A stretch of DNA of 64,000 bases from Candidatus Scalindua sp. (GTDB taxonomy: Bacteria > Planctomycetota > Brocadiia > Brocadiales > Scalinduaceae). Positions 46,787-56,806 of the stretch are shown piece after piece; positions within the stretch are counted from its first letter, which is position 1; each line of letters opens with the position of its first letter. The position numbers were made by a program, and so were the translations under genes. The stretch is taken from NCBI GenBank assembly GCA_031316155.1, contig JALDRB010000015.1:53270-117269 (forward strand). The letters run 5' to 3'. Below the pieces are notes generated by a model, which was given only the letters and a program-made list of their open reading frames with translations, had not been told where the DNA came from and did no database searches.

Positions 46787-47085
46787 CCTGCCTGCGCGTA
46801 TCATGCATGCAGGTTTCCTGGTTACCCCCAAGTCGTTAATCTTGTGCTTGCTTTTAACCTTTTTTTGGTTCATAATACTTTTGTCCCGGGCTTGAAAAGT
46901 TTATTTTTCAGCCCATGCATGTGCATGCCCAATCTTTAGGCTGTGTCATTCAGGAGGTCAGGACAGTAAGCAGAATTTCTTGGGTGACATATTTTTACAT
47001 AAGTATTATATTAACAGTTTATTACCTTTTAAGTGAGTTTAAAGCATTTTTGTTGAATTTTTAATTGTTCAGATGAGGGAACAGT

Positions 47086-47616
47086 ATGATAATAAGGAAT
47101 CGATATGAAAATAGTGAAAGAATGATGAAATGGTTGTTTCATGTTTCTGTAATTTTTGTCTGTTTTCTGCAGTACAGCATGGGAATTGCGGAATCTGTGG
47201 AAACGGAAAACAGGATGAATGCACAGAGACTGTGGGAATATATGACAACGGAAAAACCATATCAGCAATATTCCTATTGGCCGGGTAAAGATGGTTTTTA
47301 TAAAAGTTCAATGCCAGCCGCAAATATCCAAAAGTTGTATCTAAATAATCTCGCACTTGATACGGTTGTTAACAAAAAAGGAGTGTTTCCCCATGGATCT
47401 CTCTTAATCAAGGAAATGTATACCGATGACAAGAAGTTGAACTTGATAACGGTAATGTATAAAGAGAAAGGATTCAACCCTTCCGGAAATGACTGGTACT
47501 GGGTTAAATATAAACCTGACGGGGAGGCCCCGCTGGAAGGTAACGTTGAACACTGCATCGAATGTCATGAGGGAACGAAAGGCAATGACTATGTGTTTAC
47601 CGGAATCATTAAGTGA
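47086..47616 (+). CDS. Cytochrome P460-like exported c-type haem protein
   Basis: 176 aa; ATG 47086 has gaggga 6 nt upstream, with internal Met-Met at 47122 as an alternative. Signal segment WLFHVSVIFVCFLQYS. The fold region (LWEYMTTEKPYQQYSYWPG, GSLLIKEMYTDDKKLNLITVMYKEKG) and the single haem site HCIECHEGTKGNDYVFT at residues 156-172 match the P460 family (hydroxylamine or NO chemistry in nitrogen-cycle bacteria). Periplasmic. The substrate is not fixed by sequence. Confidence 0.78.
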   Translation: MIIRNRYENSERMMKWLFHVSVIFVCFLQYSMGIAESVETENRMNAQRLWEYMTTEKPYQQYSYWPGKDGFYKSSMPAANIQKLYLNNLALDTVVNKKGVFPHGSLLIKEMYTDDKKLNLITVMYKEKGFNPSGNDWYWVKYKPDGEAPLEGNVEHCIECHEGTKGNDYVFTGIIK

Positions 47617-47806
47617 TATGAAAGAAGACACAAAATAATGTTTAACTTAAATTCAGCAATTCTGCACTGAGAGAAATAATACCAAACGTATTTGTAAACA
47701 AAAGCTATACAAGTCCTGCGGTCATTAAGAAAATTGCTTCCTTGCATGATGTCTCGAAAGCAGATTTAAAGTGTTTTGCGTAGACTTTTACCACAAAAAA
47801 AGTGTC

Positions 47807-47842
47807 TATACTAAAACCGAAAACCAAATCGGTTTTAGTATA
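47807..47842 (+). repeat. Family A repeat, copy 10 (36-bp solo 3' module)
   Basis: TATACTAAAACCGAAAACC on the left and AAATCGGTTTTAGTATA on the right. Same as 46751-46786 in the opposite orientation. Confidence 0.87.
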
Positions 47843-47929
47843 GAAGTGAGCCAACCATGAGGGAAATCAAGAACAACAGAAGAAATTAAGATAAGTGTAT
47901 TCTAGTCAGTGTAAATTTGTGGCTAAATG

Positions 47930-48205
47930 TTATTTGTAGCGTAAAGGATATCTTTCAGGGTGAGCTAAAATTTCTGTGGACAAGTCAACATCGAGCTCCG
48001 GCCAGTAAAGGTGGTGACCGTGTATCAGCTTAACATTTATTAAGGACGATATTTTGGCATTTAAAAACCAGGGGTATTCTCCAAAGGGAAGAAAATACTC
48101 TTTTTTCCCTAAAAGTATCCAAAAACCGTGTTCGGACATGTTTGTTATTTCAGGCTTTAAAATGTTTTTTCCATTTTTTAATGATTTCATTTTTGTGTCT
48201 CTCAA
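47930..48205 (-). CDS. DUF2442 protein, second copy
   Basis: 91 aa; the true start is probably the internal Met of MKSLKNGKNIL. HGFWILLGKKEYFLPFGEYPWF, HHLYWPELDVDLSTEILAHPERYPL is the typical DUF2442 body. Overlaps the end of the DUF4160 gene upstream, so the two form a translationally coupled pair. Confidence 0.88.
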   Translation of the reverse strand: MRDTKMKSLKNGKNILKPEITNMSEHGFWILLGKKEYFLPFGEYPWFLNAKISSLINVKLIHGHHLYWPELDVDLSTEILAHPERYPLRYK

Positions 48206-48389
48206 CTGTTTTTTGTAAATGGTTGAGTTCTTTCTTTGTTAAACCGTAATAATTTGCTAATGAAATAGTTGGTTCTAACCAGAATTTAGCCTCTCCATCA
48301 GGAGAAACAACGTGTATATGGATTCTTTCTTCTTCTTTTGAGAAAAAGTGAAAGCGGTATTTCCCCTCCTTGAAGACAGTTGGACTCAT
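48150..48389 (-). CDS. DUF4160 protein
   Basis: 79 aa, intact. MSPTVFKEGKYRFHFFSKEEERIHIHVVSPDGEAKFWLEPTI ... NEIIKKWKKHFKA is the classic DUF4160 pattern. It precedes and overlaps DUF2442. These pairs are thought to be toxin-antitoxin-like, but the mechanism is not proven. Confidence 0.88.
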   Translation of the reverse strand: MSPTVFKEGKYRFHFFSKEEERIHIHVVSPDGEAKFWLEPTISLANYYGLTKKELNHLQKTVERHKNEIIKKWKKHFKA

Positions 48390-49021
48390 GGGAAGAATTA
48401 TAACAAATACAATTTAATTTGTCTCTTGGTTTTTATGGATAAGAGGTATTTTTATTCAGATTATTGATAACAGACTAACAGAGACTGATAAATACAAATA
48501 TGAGTACTGAATGCCTATTTGAACAACTATAAGATAACTAAATGTTTCTATCCTATAACGTTTGTTATGAGCTGCGTTCTTTCTCAGAATCTGATTTGCG
48601 ACCGTAACACTAAGTTAATTGATATTCTTTTGTAAAACCTGGCTGTAATTCTGCTGCCCTCAATACCAGAAATTTATCCGTATCGTAAATTATTTTCACA
48701 TATAATTTTCAACGGTACAAACTGTTCTGAAACATTATCAGCTATTTTCTGTTTCAGATTACCTGTACAAATCACTATTTCAGGCCATAATAGCGGCCAC
48801 TAAAATTTTAAATTTGAGATGAAACATTGTGGACAATATTGATGATTTGAGCATCACAGGTTTTTTGGGTTAGAGGCGCTTAGTGAAAAACATAGGACGC
48901 GATTTCTTTTCATTTTCTCTAAAAAAACTCCCCAGTATGGAAAAATCCTTGACTTTTACGCTGGTTTTTGTTAATTATGAACTTCATAAAATATTTCATA
49001 TCATATGCTTACATAACAAGC
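48390..49021. other. Gene-free stretch before tRNA-Ala
   Basis: 632 bp, AT-rich; no gene or clear repeat. A TTGACT at 48949 lies about 70 bp before the tRNA but no good -10 could be paired with it. Confidence 0.45.
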
Positions 49022-49094
<73 letters not shown>

Positions 49095-49324
49095 TATACC
49101 ATCTAAGAACTTAGGACAAGTGGCAGGTTTTTCAGGTATAAAATTATGAACAAAGTTTTTCCTGAGCACGTCTTTTCCCAAATTCTTCATCAAAACTTTA
49201 ATCGCTTTCATCTTGTGTTCCGGTGCAAGATGTGAGCATCTTAAGGCATATTCATTCACTTGTGACCGAAATCAGATCCGGGAATCAGAATGAAAAGAAC
49301 TTGCAGTGGGGGAGGGAAATCGCT

Positions 49325-50380
49325 TCACTCTTTTTCTCTGTTTTTTGTTATGTGGTGATGAGATGGGTAGAGAGGAACAAAACGGACAGGGTCTCCGACT
49401 TTAACCTTTAATGCTGTCGCAGCTTTCTTTTCTAATTGTACCGCACCGGAAGAATTAATCTTTACATGACCGAGACATGCGTGATAATTCATTGAAGCAT
49501 TGGAAATAATAAAAAGTTCTGATTTAATTTTTTTGTCTTTTATTTCAGCAACGGTAGTTTTTATACTTTCTTTCACAGAACGTATATCTCTTATGTTACA
49601 GCATAAAATTGGTCCTGCTGCAAAGATACTTACCCTGTTATCATATTTGAATCCTTCATCCATTAATATTTTTAAAGCGGGTTTTGTGTTCTTATGGACT
49701 TTCCCGATCACTTTTTGGGCATCTTCAGGAAGAAGCTGTATATAAATCGGATATTTTGGCAGAAGCTCTGCTATAAATTGTTTGTTAATCATGCTGAGGT
49801 AATTTGCCTCGGCATAGTTGATATCAAAAAAGTGTTTCCCCACAGAATCCCAGAATGCTGAACTTCCGTCTTTTTCAATCACACCCCGCATTTTTGCTAT
49901 CACGATTGGATCAAAAAGGGTTGTATACTCTGCCATGAATAAAAAACGTGATAGCGAAAGAAAACGGCCCAGTCCTGATTTTCTATTTTCCGGAGAAAGA
50001 TAAAGGCTTCCAATTTCACAAGGGCCGTTATGCTCTGGTACAGGTGTAAGGACCTGAATTTCCTTGCGCACTTTTAACTTTTCTGACTCATGTATAGCAG
50101 TTTCAATTTTATAGGTATAAAATGGTTCCCCTACACCAACTTTAGAGACGATGCCGCTTACGCCGATCATTTTCCCTTTATCGAGATTTTCTAAGGCAAA
50201 AAGGTACGTTTCTCCACGGGGTTCATCAGTCTTTTTAGCAAAGCAATCCTTAGATTTTAAAATTCTTTTTTGCAAAATTTCTTCGTCATCTGGTAAAGAA
50301 CTCATTCCATATGATGTTAGCTTTGCCAGCTTTATCAAATCCTTTAAATCATCTGAATGTATCGGTCTGATAATGTCCAA
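49325..50380 (-). CDS. astA: Arginine N-succinyltransferase (AstA)
   Basis: 351 aa. First step of the AST arginine-degradation route. IRPIHSDDLKDLIKLAKL, CEIGSLYLSPENRKSGLGRFLSLSR, FWDSVGKHFFDINYAEANYL and the C-terminal LPEDAQKVIGKVHKNTKPAL are conserved AstA blocks (GNAT-like fold). The other ast genes are not nearby, so the route may be incomplete or scattered. Eight bp after fabD on the same strand. Confidence 0.9.
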   Translation of the reverse strand: MDIIRPIHSDDLKDLIKLAKLTSYGMSSLPDDEEILQKRILKSKDCFAKKTDEPRGETYLFALENLDKGKMIGVSGIVSKVGVGEPFYTYKIETAIHESEKLKVRKEIQVLTPVPEHNGPCEIGSLYLSPENRKSGLGRFLSLSRFLFMAEYTTLFDPIVIAKMRGVIEKDGSSAFWDSVGKHFFDINYAEANYLSMINKQFIAELLPKYPIYIQLLPEDAQKVIGKVHKNTKPALKILMDEGFKYDNRVSIFAAGPILCCNIRDIRSVKESIKTTVAEIKDKKIKSELFIISNASMNYHACLGHVKINSSGAVQLEKKAATALKVKVGDPVRFVPLYPSHHHITKNREKE

Positions 50381-50388
50381 TGGTTTTC

Positions 50389-51261
50389 TTATTCGTCTGG
50401 AACAACAAGCGGTTCGGCTTCCTTTATTATATTGCGTATGAGTCCCTTCAGGACATTCCCGGGTCCGATCTCTTCAAAATCCATTTCCCCTTTTCCCATC
50501 AGGTACCTGATACTGTCAGTCCATCGAACCGAATGGGTAATCTGCTCTCTTAAATTCTCTTTCAAGCTGAGCTGCTTATAAGGTCTCGCATGTATGTTTG
50601 AGATAACGGGTATTGTTATGTCTGAAAATTTAAATTCTTCCAGAAACAAGGCGAATTCTCTCTTTGCATCGTTCATATAGGGAGAGTGAAAGGCTGCACT
50701 AACCGGGAGGGGGATAAACCTTCTCGCCTGAGAAGCTTCAAATATCGGTTTGGCTTTCTCGATTTCTGCTTTTGGGCCTGAGATTACTAATTGTGACGGG
50801 GTATTGTAATTTGCTATGGTAATACCACCCAGATTATTCTTCGTAAGAATTTCACGAATCTCTTCTTCACGTAATCCAATCACTGCTGCCATACCACCAC
50901 CGGATGCCCTGCTCATCAGTTCACCTCTTTTTTTTACTAATTTCAGACCTGTCTCAAAATCAAAGGCACCGGCGGCAAATAACGCATTATACTCACCCAG
51001 ACTATGTCCGGCTACAAAATCAGGTTTCTGTTTTGTTGCCTCTAAACGCTTTAAATAACTCAAAGCATTCACCACATAGAGCGCCGGTTGTGTATATTGT
51101 GTTAAGGTCAATTCCCCATCAGGATCATCAAGACACAACTCCTTAATAGAATAACTTAAAATTTCGTCTGCCGCTGCAGTCTGTTCCTGAAAATCATCAA
51201 ACAGGCTGTCACCCATCCCTTTTTTCTGTGATCCCTGTCCCGGAAATACAAACGTTATCAC
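50389..51261 (-). CDS. fabD: Malonyl-CoA:ACP transacylase
   Basis: 290 aa. [14 protein letters not shown] at the start, active-site Ser in [12 protein letters not shown], catalytic His in [12 protein letters not shown]. Loads malonate onto ACP in fatty-acid synthesis. Unusually not next to other fab genes; shares an operon with astA. Confidence 0.95.
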   Translation of the reverse strand: MITFVFPGQGSQKKGMGDSLFDDFQEQTAAADEILSYSIKELCLDDPDGELTLTQYTQPALYVVNALSYLKRLEATKQKPDFVAGHSLGEYNALFAAGAFDFETGLKLVKKRGELMSRASGGGMAAVIGLREEEIREILTKNNLGGITIANYNTPSQLVISGPKAEIEKAKPIFEASQARRFIPLPVSAAFHSPYMNDAKREFALFLEEFKFSDITIPVISNIHARPYKQLSLKENLREQITHSVRWTDSIRYLMGKGEMDFEEIGPGNVLKGLIRNIIKEAEPLVVPDE

Positions 51262-51750
51262 TTTATCTCCTCCTTTGGTCTCAGTAATGTTTTTTCCTGA
51301 AATATTAACAAGATACCTGAAAAAGAGAAAGAATATTATTGAAGAATTTACCCATCATTCCGATTACATGTTTAGTCTCTTACCAAAAAAATTTTGATCA
51401 CTTCCCGTTCAAAACATGCAGTGACAAAATTTAGAAAAATATTTATTAATAGTGTCCCTAAGATATCCAATCAGACAAGCATCAAATAACAAGTTCCAAA
51501 TAACAAACAAATCACAATAAACAAAAAACAAATCCAAAATACTAAATACGTTGGGTTGATAATTCGAACATTGTAATTTGAAATTTGTTTGGGTTTTGAA
51601 AATTGAGATTTGTAATTTATTACCTCCTGTTTGGTTATGGCTCGTCAAGGTAAGAAATTTCATAATCACATTTTGTAATTCCTCATATGCATTAAACTAG
51701 CCATACACTTATTTTGAAGAAGGAACAACACCAGAGATCCAGCCGCAAAA
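51262..51750. repeat. Low-complexity AT-rich repeat tract
   Basis: 489 bp without a gene. Between about 51480 and 51625 the text is built from short variants of caaataacaaa, aacaaatcc and tttgaaatttgt, the latter running as near complements of the former. Origin unknown; it could be degraded repeat units. Confidence 0.5.
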
Positions 51751-52315
51751 TCATTTTTCTGGAAAGTAATGCGATAAAAATGCGGGATATAAAATATATA
51801 AAGCGAGTGTTACACCTGTTACCACTACAGTTGTTGTTATGAGAGCGTAGATGCCTGCTATAACGTCATCAATCATGATCCCGAGTCCCCCAGGTAATTG
51901 CTTTTCCACATAGTTAACAGGCCAGGGTTTCCATATATCAAAAAGACGGAACGTAAAGAATGCTATACCTGTTATGGGAGCAAAAAAGAGATAAGGGGTG
52001 AGGAAATCATATAAAAAGGGTAAGGGAAGAAGAGCTATCCATTGTCCTACTACTTCATCGACTACAATGAATCCGGGATCTCTCTTTTTGAGTGAATTCT
52101 TCAACTCTGTTTGATGCCCACGTGCCAATACAGAATAAGGAAATGATACCGGTGATTAGTATGTGGGCACCAGTATATGCTGAAATCAGGTATGCAAAAG
52201 GAATGGCAGCTAAACTCCCCCAGGTTCCCGGTGCTTTCGGGAGAAGTCCGGAGCCAAACCATGTAGCTATGATCCAGCAGGCTTTGTGCTTCTCTTTTTT
52301 CATTGTTATTTTCAT
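51751..52315 (-). pseudogene. pgpA: Phosphatidylglycerophosphatase A with one frameshift
   Basis: Start MKKEKHKACWIIATWFGSGLLPKAPGTWGSL, typical of PgpA, runs to EEFTQK. An extra A in the run at 52085-52089 breaks the frame. Removing one base gives KRDPGFIVVDEVVGQWIALLPLPF and the family end GLGIMIDDVIAGIYA. Repaired protein is about 185 aa with four membrane segments and all conserved Asp residues. The step of phospholipid synthesis is usually needed, so sequencing error is plausible here. Confidence 0.82.
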
Positions 52316-52389
52316 TGATTAAACGATGGAACTATTCTTGTGGAAATCGTTTCCATAAATTCATACCACTTTGTCACACTTCTATTCTA

Positions 52390-52432
52390 TCAGAATTGAT
52401 AATAATTTTGATAAAATTATTATCAATTCTGA
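52390..52432. promoter_or_regulatory. Perfect 20-bp AT-rich inverted repeat
   Basis: Arms tcagaattgataataatttt and its exact complement, with a 3-bp centre (gat). Lies in the gap between pgpA (reading left) and nikR (reading right), about 65 bp before the nikR promoter. A metal-regulator operator or a divergent terminator would both fit; no T-run is present. Confidence 0.55.
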
Positions 52433-52495
52433 TCTCTGTGAACCCTTGTTGAATATATATTCACCAAGTTTCATAATTGAAATTATTAATAACTA

Positions 52496-52524
52496 TTGAC
52501 TTTTTAAAAACATGGTGTTATAAT
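52496..52524 (+). promoter_or_regulatory. Sigma70-like promoter of nikR
   Basis: TTGACT, 17-nt spacer, TATAAT, about 85 bp before the nikR ATG. Near-consensus. Confidence 0.7.
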
Positions 52525-52606
52525 TATTTTATTCGTGATATAGTGTTAATGTTTTCAGATTAATACAATTTGATGGAGCAATTAGTCTTTTTGTTTCTCT
52601 TGCATT

Positions 52607-53026
52607 ATGGAAGAAATTGTCAGGTTTGGCGTTTCAATGGATTTAAAACTTCTCAAACAGTTTGATCAATACATTACCGAAAAAGGTTATGGGAACAGAT
52701 CTGAGGCAATCAGGGATCTGATACGTAATAATCTGGTTGAAAAAGAATGGGAGGTAGGAACAGGCGAAACCGTCGGAACCATTACCATTATATACAACCA
52801 TCACAAACGTGAATTGACAGATACCCTTACGAACATTCAACATAAGCACCAAGCGTCTATGGTCTCAACGCTGCACGTACACCTTGATGCTCATAATTGT
52901 TTGGAGGTTTTAGTTGTTAAGGGAAAGGCCAGTGAAATAAAGATAATAGCAGATAGACTTATAGGCACAAAAGGTGTAATGCATGGAAAGTTAACAACGG
53001 CAACTTTGGGTAAAGAGTTTAGTTAA
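52607..53026 (+). CDS. nikR: Nickel-responsive regulator NikR
   Basis: 139 aa. N-terminal ribbon-helix-helix ([36 protein letters not shown]). C-terminal ACT-like domain with nickel ligands H79, H90, H92 and C98 (IQHK ... [13 protein letters not shown]), matching the square-planar site of E. coli NikR (H76, H87, H89, C95). Leads a set of nickel-uptake genes that it probably controls. Confidence 0.94.
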   Translation: MEEIVRFGVSMDLKLLKQFDQYITEKGYGNRSEAIRDLIRNNLVEKEWEVGTGETVGTITIIYNHHKRELTDTLTNIQHKHQASMVSTLHVHLDAHNCLEVLVVKGKASEIKIIADRLIGTKGVMHGKLTTATLGKEFS

Positions 53027-53083
53027 AAATTTTTTATGCGTTCGTGTTACTAATTTTATAATTGTAGTACTGTAAGGGTTGTA

Positions 53084-53800
53084 ATGTACGAATTAACCGT
53101 GATTACCATTACGGCTGCATCTATAGGGCTATTTCATACACTGCTGGGACCTGACCATTATCTGCCATTTATTGTGATGGCGCGGGTAAGGAAATGGTCT
53201 TTGGTCAGAACGACGTGGATAACTGTTTTATGCGGTATAGGCCATGTATTAAGTTCCGTTATATTAGGCATTACAGGTATCGCTTTAGGTGTTACCATCA
53301 ATAAACTGGGTGCGATAGAATCGTTCCGTGGAGACATTGCGGGATGGTTGCTCATAGCGTTCGGAGGAGGGTATCTCATCTGGGGACTATTCAGGGCACG
53401 AAAGAACTTGCCACACAAGCACTGGCATGCACACGGAGACGTAAGCATGCCGATACACAAACACAAGCATAAACATAATCAAGACCAATTACATAAACAC
53501 AAAGCGGAGCAGGCAAAGAATCTCACACCCTGGATACTCTTTACCATTTTTGTGTTCGGGCCTTGTGAACCCTTGATTCCATTGATGATGTATCCTGCAT
53601 CAAGGAGCAGCGTTTTTGCTCTGGCCCAGGTAACGGGCGTCTTCTTCTTGGTAACGATAGCAACAATGCTGAGTATTGTCATACTCCTGTCTCTGGGAGT
53701 AAATCTGCTGCCTTTGGGACGGTTGGAACGCTATACTCATGCTCTGGCAGGGGCTACAATTTGCCTGTGTGGAATCGCGATTAGATTTCTTGGATTGTGA
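53084..53800 (+). CDS. Nickel/cobalt permease-like membrane protein, His-rich loop
   Basis: 238 aa, about six membrane segments. The first helix holds HTLLGPDHYLPF, like the metal-binding H-X4-D-H motif of nickel/cobalt permeases and UreH-type proteins. A cytoplasmic loop at about 107-145 is extremely His-rich (HWHAHGD, HKHKHKHNQDQLHKHK). Lies 57 bp after nikR. Nickel import is the best guess; metal not proven. Confidence 0.8.
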   Translation: MYELTVITITAASIGLFHTLLGPDHYLPFIVMARVRKWSLVRTTWITVLCGIGHVLSSVILGITGIALGVTINKLGAIESFRGDIAGWLLIAFGGGYLIWGLFRARKNLPHKHWHAHGDVSMPIHKHKHKHNQDQLHKHKAEQAKNLTPWILFTIFVFGPCEPLIPLMMYPASRSSVFALAQVTGVFFLVTIATMLSIVILLSLGVNLLPLGRLERYTHALAGATICLCGIAIRFLGL

Positions 53801-54032
53801 TTCTAAAATACTTTTTATCCAGGAGAAATTTATAGATTTGTCATTTCCTGTCAATCGGCAATAATGTAGTTAAAAGTTTCATGTTTATAATACCGGGACT
53901 AACCAAAGACGTTGTAGTGGCATAAGAAGTAAGGACGATAAGGAAGTAAAAAATTTTTTGCAATAAGTAGCACGAATATAATTAATATGGCACCTTTGTG
54001 ACTTGTTTTGAGTGAGAGAATTTCAAAGTCGA

Positions 54033-54131
54033 GATTCTTCGTCACTTCATTCCTCAGAATGAAAGCGGTTGAAACCGATTAAACAGTTTAAAACGGTTTT
54101 GTTGCCATTCTGAGCGGAGCCTGGGAAGATC
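54033..54131. repeat. Inverted repeat of the cattctgag / ttcttcg type
   Basis: Left arm gagattcttcgtcacttc with ctcagaatgaaa, right arm gccattctgagcggagcc with gggaagatc. The text resembles a palindromic element (cattctgagcgaag) that I recall as widespread in bacterial genomes. Fills part of the gap before the receptor gene. Confidence 0.6.
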
Positions 54132-54239
54132 ATGTAAGACAGGCGATTTATTGCCTGTGACAAGGTAAAGTTGTAGGGACGATTGAGACGGAGGAATTAT
54201 TTGTGATAATATTAATTTAAATTGTTAAGGAAAGAAAGA

Positions 54240-56513
54240 ATGGATCGTATCGTAAAATTTACCACGCTATTTTTACCGTTACTACTGAATTTAGTTGGGT
54301 TATTTCCTTTATTTGCAGCCACTGTTAACTCGGATAACAGTAAAGCCGGTTCTTCAACTTCAAATATGGTAGGTGTCGATTCTTCTTATCAACCAGCAGA
54401 AAGTGTTAATAATACTGATAATTCATCAGTCACCGTTCAACAGTCCACGAATCCAACATCTCCCGCAACAGATGCCTTTCGTTTGCCGGAAGTGACAGTC
54501 TATGGACGTGGATACAGTGGACAAGACATATCAAGTGCGGCGTCTCAAGGTATGGTGGGCCGCAACGAATTGGAAAGGCGCCCCTTATCACGTCCCGGTG
54601 AAGTGTTAGAGACAGTTCCGGGTGTTATCGTTACCCAGCACAGTGGCGCCGGTAAAGCAAATCAATTCTTTCTCCGAGGTTTTAATCTTGACCACGGAAC
54701 GGACTTTGCCACATCAATCAACGGTGTTCCGGTGAATCTCCCTACGCATGGGCATGGACAGGGATATAGCGATTTGAATTTCATGATCCCTGAACTGATC
54801 GAGTGGATAGATTTCCGAAAAGGAGTTTACTATGCAGATCTCGGTGATTTTTCATCTGCCGGTGCCGCAGACATTCACTATTTTGATTTTCTTCCGCAAA
54901 GTATAGCGAAGATGGAGGGTGGCAGTTTCGAATACGTACGCGGACTGTTCGCCTCATCACAATATGTCGGGAGTGGAAATATTCTTTATGCCATTGAATT
55001 ATTCCATAATGACGGCCCCTGGGCCACCCCAGATGATTACAAGAAGATAAACGGTGTATTGAACTATAGCCGTGGCGACTCAGAGTACGGCTATAGCGCA
55101 ACCGCTATGGCATATGCCGGGGACTGGACAGCGACCGATCAAATTGCCCATCGTGCGTTGTATGAAATTCCCGGTTTTGACCGTTTCGATACCCAGAATT
55201 CAAGCGATGGGGGAGACTCACAACGGTACAGCCTTTCTGCTGAGTGGCATCGTACTGATGTAGATACTTCTACGAATGTATTGTTCTATGTATTCTACTA
55301 TGATCTTGATCTGTATTCCGATTTTACGTACTTTCTCGATAGTCGACAGGGCGATCAGTTTGAACAAAAAGACAAGCGGTGGGTTTGCGGGATGAAGGCC
55401 AGTCAAACATGGTACGGTCAACTATTCAGCCACGATATGGAAAATACTATAGGCTTTCAAATACGTAGCGATTCCATTAAAAACGGGTTGTTCCAAACCA
55501 TCAGGAGACACCGTACGGATAAGGTTGATTATGACGGTGAAACAATTCCTGGCACTATTCGTTCGGATCATGTGTGGGAGACGAGTCTTTCTCCTTATGT
55601 CGAAAATAAGGTTCAATGGACGGACAAATTTCGCACGGTTTTCGGATTGCGGATAAATTATTATCATTTCGATGTGAATAGCGATTTGTCTGCCAACTCT
55701 GGCGGACGAGATGATGTGATCGTAAACCCCAAAGGGTCGCTTATCTTCGGTCCATGGGTCAAAACGGAGTATTACCTAAGCGGAGGTTTCGGTTTCCACA
55801 GCAATGATGCTCGAGGCGTGACACAGCAGATTGGTCCAAAGACGGGAGACCCTGCAGAACCTGCCGATCCGTTGGTGCGTACACAAGGGGCGGAAATCGG
55901 CGTACGCACGACGGCCGTTAAAGGGTTGCAAAGCACGTTGGCGTTGTGGTTGCTTTATACGGATTCGGAACTGGTTTTTACAGGGGATGCCGGCACTACC
56001 GAGGCTAGCGCCCCGAGTCGGCGTTATGGTGTTGAGTGGACAAATTACTACGCACCCACGAAGTGGCTCGCCCTGGATGCCGATTTCTCTTTTTCACACG
56101 CTAGGTTTCGTGAAACGGTTGTTGGTGAAGGAGTGCAAGGAAGACACATCCCCGGAGCTGTTGAAAGCGTCATTGCCACGGGAATTGATTTCCATCAACC
56201 AGGCAAGAGCGGCCTTTTCAGTGAATTACGGCTGCGGTATTTCGGTCCTCGCCCTCTTACAGAAGATAATAGCGTCCGTTCCGATTCTACCAGTCTACTG
56301 AGTGCGAAGGTTGGTTATAATTTCAATAAAAACTGGACTTTCAGTGTCGATGGGTTCAATCTACTTGACAATAAGGATCATGATATTGATTACTATTATC
56401 CATCGCGTTTGAAAAACGAAGTTGAAGGCCCGGATAACGGTGGTTACAATGATATTCATTTTAAATCAGTTCAACGCATAGCGGTTCGTGCAGCACTGAC
56501 TTTTCGGTTCTAA
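54240..56513 (+). CDS. TonB-dependent outer-membrane receptor
   Basis: 757 aa from ATG 54240 (aaggaaagaaag upstream). Signal peptide to about 28. A Ser/Asn-rich stretch, then the TonB-box-like LPEVTVYG and plug domain (RPGEVLETVPGVIVTQHSGAGKANQFFLRGFNLDHGTDFA, including GLP/GHGQGYSDLNF), then a 22-strand barrel ending AVRAALTFRF with terminal Phe. The plug has HGHGQGY. Follows nikR and the permease, and precedes exbB, exbD and tonB. Likely carries nickel or a nickel complex, by context only. Confidence 0.9.
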   Translation: MDRIVKFTTLFLPLLLNLVGLFPLFAATVNSDNSKAGSSTSNMVGVDSSYQPAESVNNTDNSSVTVQQSTNPTSPATDAFRLPEVTVYGRGYSGQDISSAASQGMVGRNELERRPLSRPGEVLETVPGVIVTQHSGAGKANQFFLRGFNLDHGTDFATSINGVPVNLPTHGHGQGYSDLNFMIPELIEWIDFRKGVYYADLGDFSSAGAADIHYFDFLPQSIAKMEGGSFEYVRGLFASSQYVGSGNILYAIELFHNDGPWATPDDYKKINGVLNYSRGDSEYGYSATAMAYAGDWTATDQIAHRALYEIPGFDRFDTQNSSDGGDSQRYSLSAEWHRTDVDTSTNVLFYVFYYDLDLYSDFTYFLDSRQGDQFEQKDKRWVCGMKASQTWYGQLFSHDMENTIGFQIRSDSIKNGLFQTIRRHRTDKVDYDGETIPGTIRSDHVWETSLSPYVENKVQWTDKFRTVFGLRINYYHFDVNSDLSANSGGRDDVIVNPKGSLIFGPWVKTEYYLSGGFGFHSNDARGVTQQIGPKTGDPAEPADPLVRTQGAEIGVRTTAVKGLQSTLALWLLYTDSELVFTGDAGTTEASAPSRRYGVEWTNYYAPTKWLALDADFSFSHARFRETVVGEGVQGRHIPGAVESVIATGIDFHQPGKSGLFSELRLRYFGPRPLTEDNSVRSDSTSLLSAKVGYNFNKNWTFSVDGFNLLDNKDHDIDYYYPSRLKNEVEGPDNGGYNDIHFKSVQRIAVRAALTFRF

Positions 56514-56518
56514 ATTTT

Positions 56519-56793
56519 AAAACGGAAGTTCACCCCTGAAATTGAGTCCTGCATGTTGTTAGTATTTACACACAAATAGCTTACAATGATTTTTTAGAAT
56601 TGTACTAGTGTCTACATTTAACTGTATGCGCCAAAAAGAGATGCGTAAAATAAACATATCATACAAAATTCTAAAAATCAAATAAATTCAACCCAAAAAC
56701 AAAAATATTAGTGACTACAAATAAGCTTAGAATTATGATTAAGTTATACAATACCAATAACATATGAAATTTTAAGAGGTGAACTTCCGTTAA
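56519..56793. repeat. Small element bounded by a 14-bp inverted repeat
   Basis: The arms aacggaagttcacc (near 56520) and ggtgaacttccgtt (near 56778) enclose about 230 bp of AT-rich text with no gene. A short non-autonomous mobile element or an RNA hairpin between the receptor and exbB would both fit. Confidence 0.4.
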
Positions 56794-56806
56794 AAAGGAG
56801 TGTGAA

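Noticed and set aside
55831..56301. 156-residue plus-strand frame inside the receptor gene
   Set aside because: Out-of-frame shadow of the TonB-dependent receptor barrel; no start signal.
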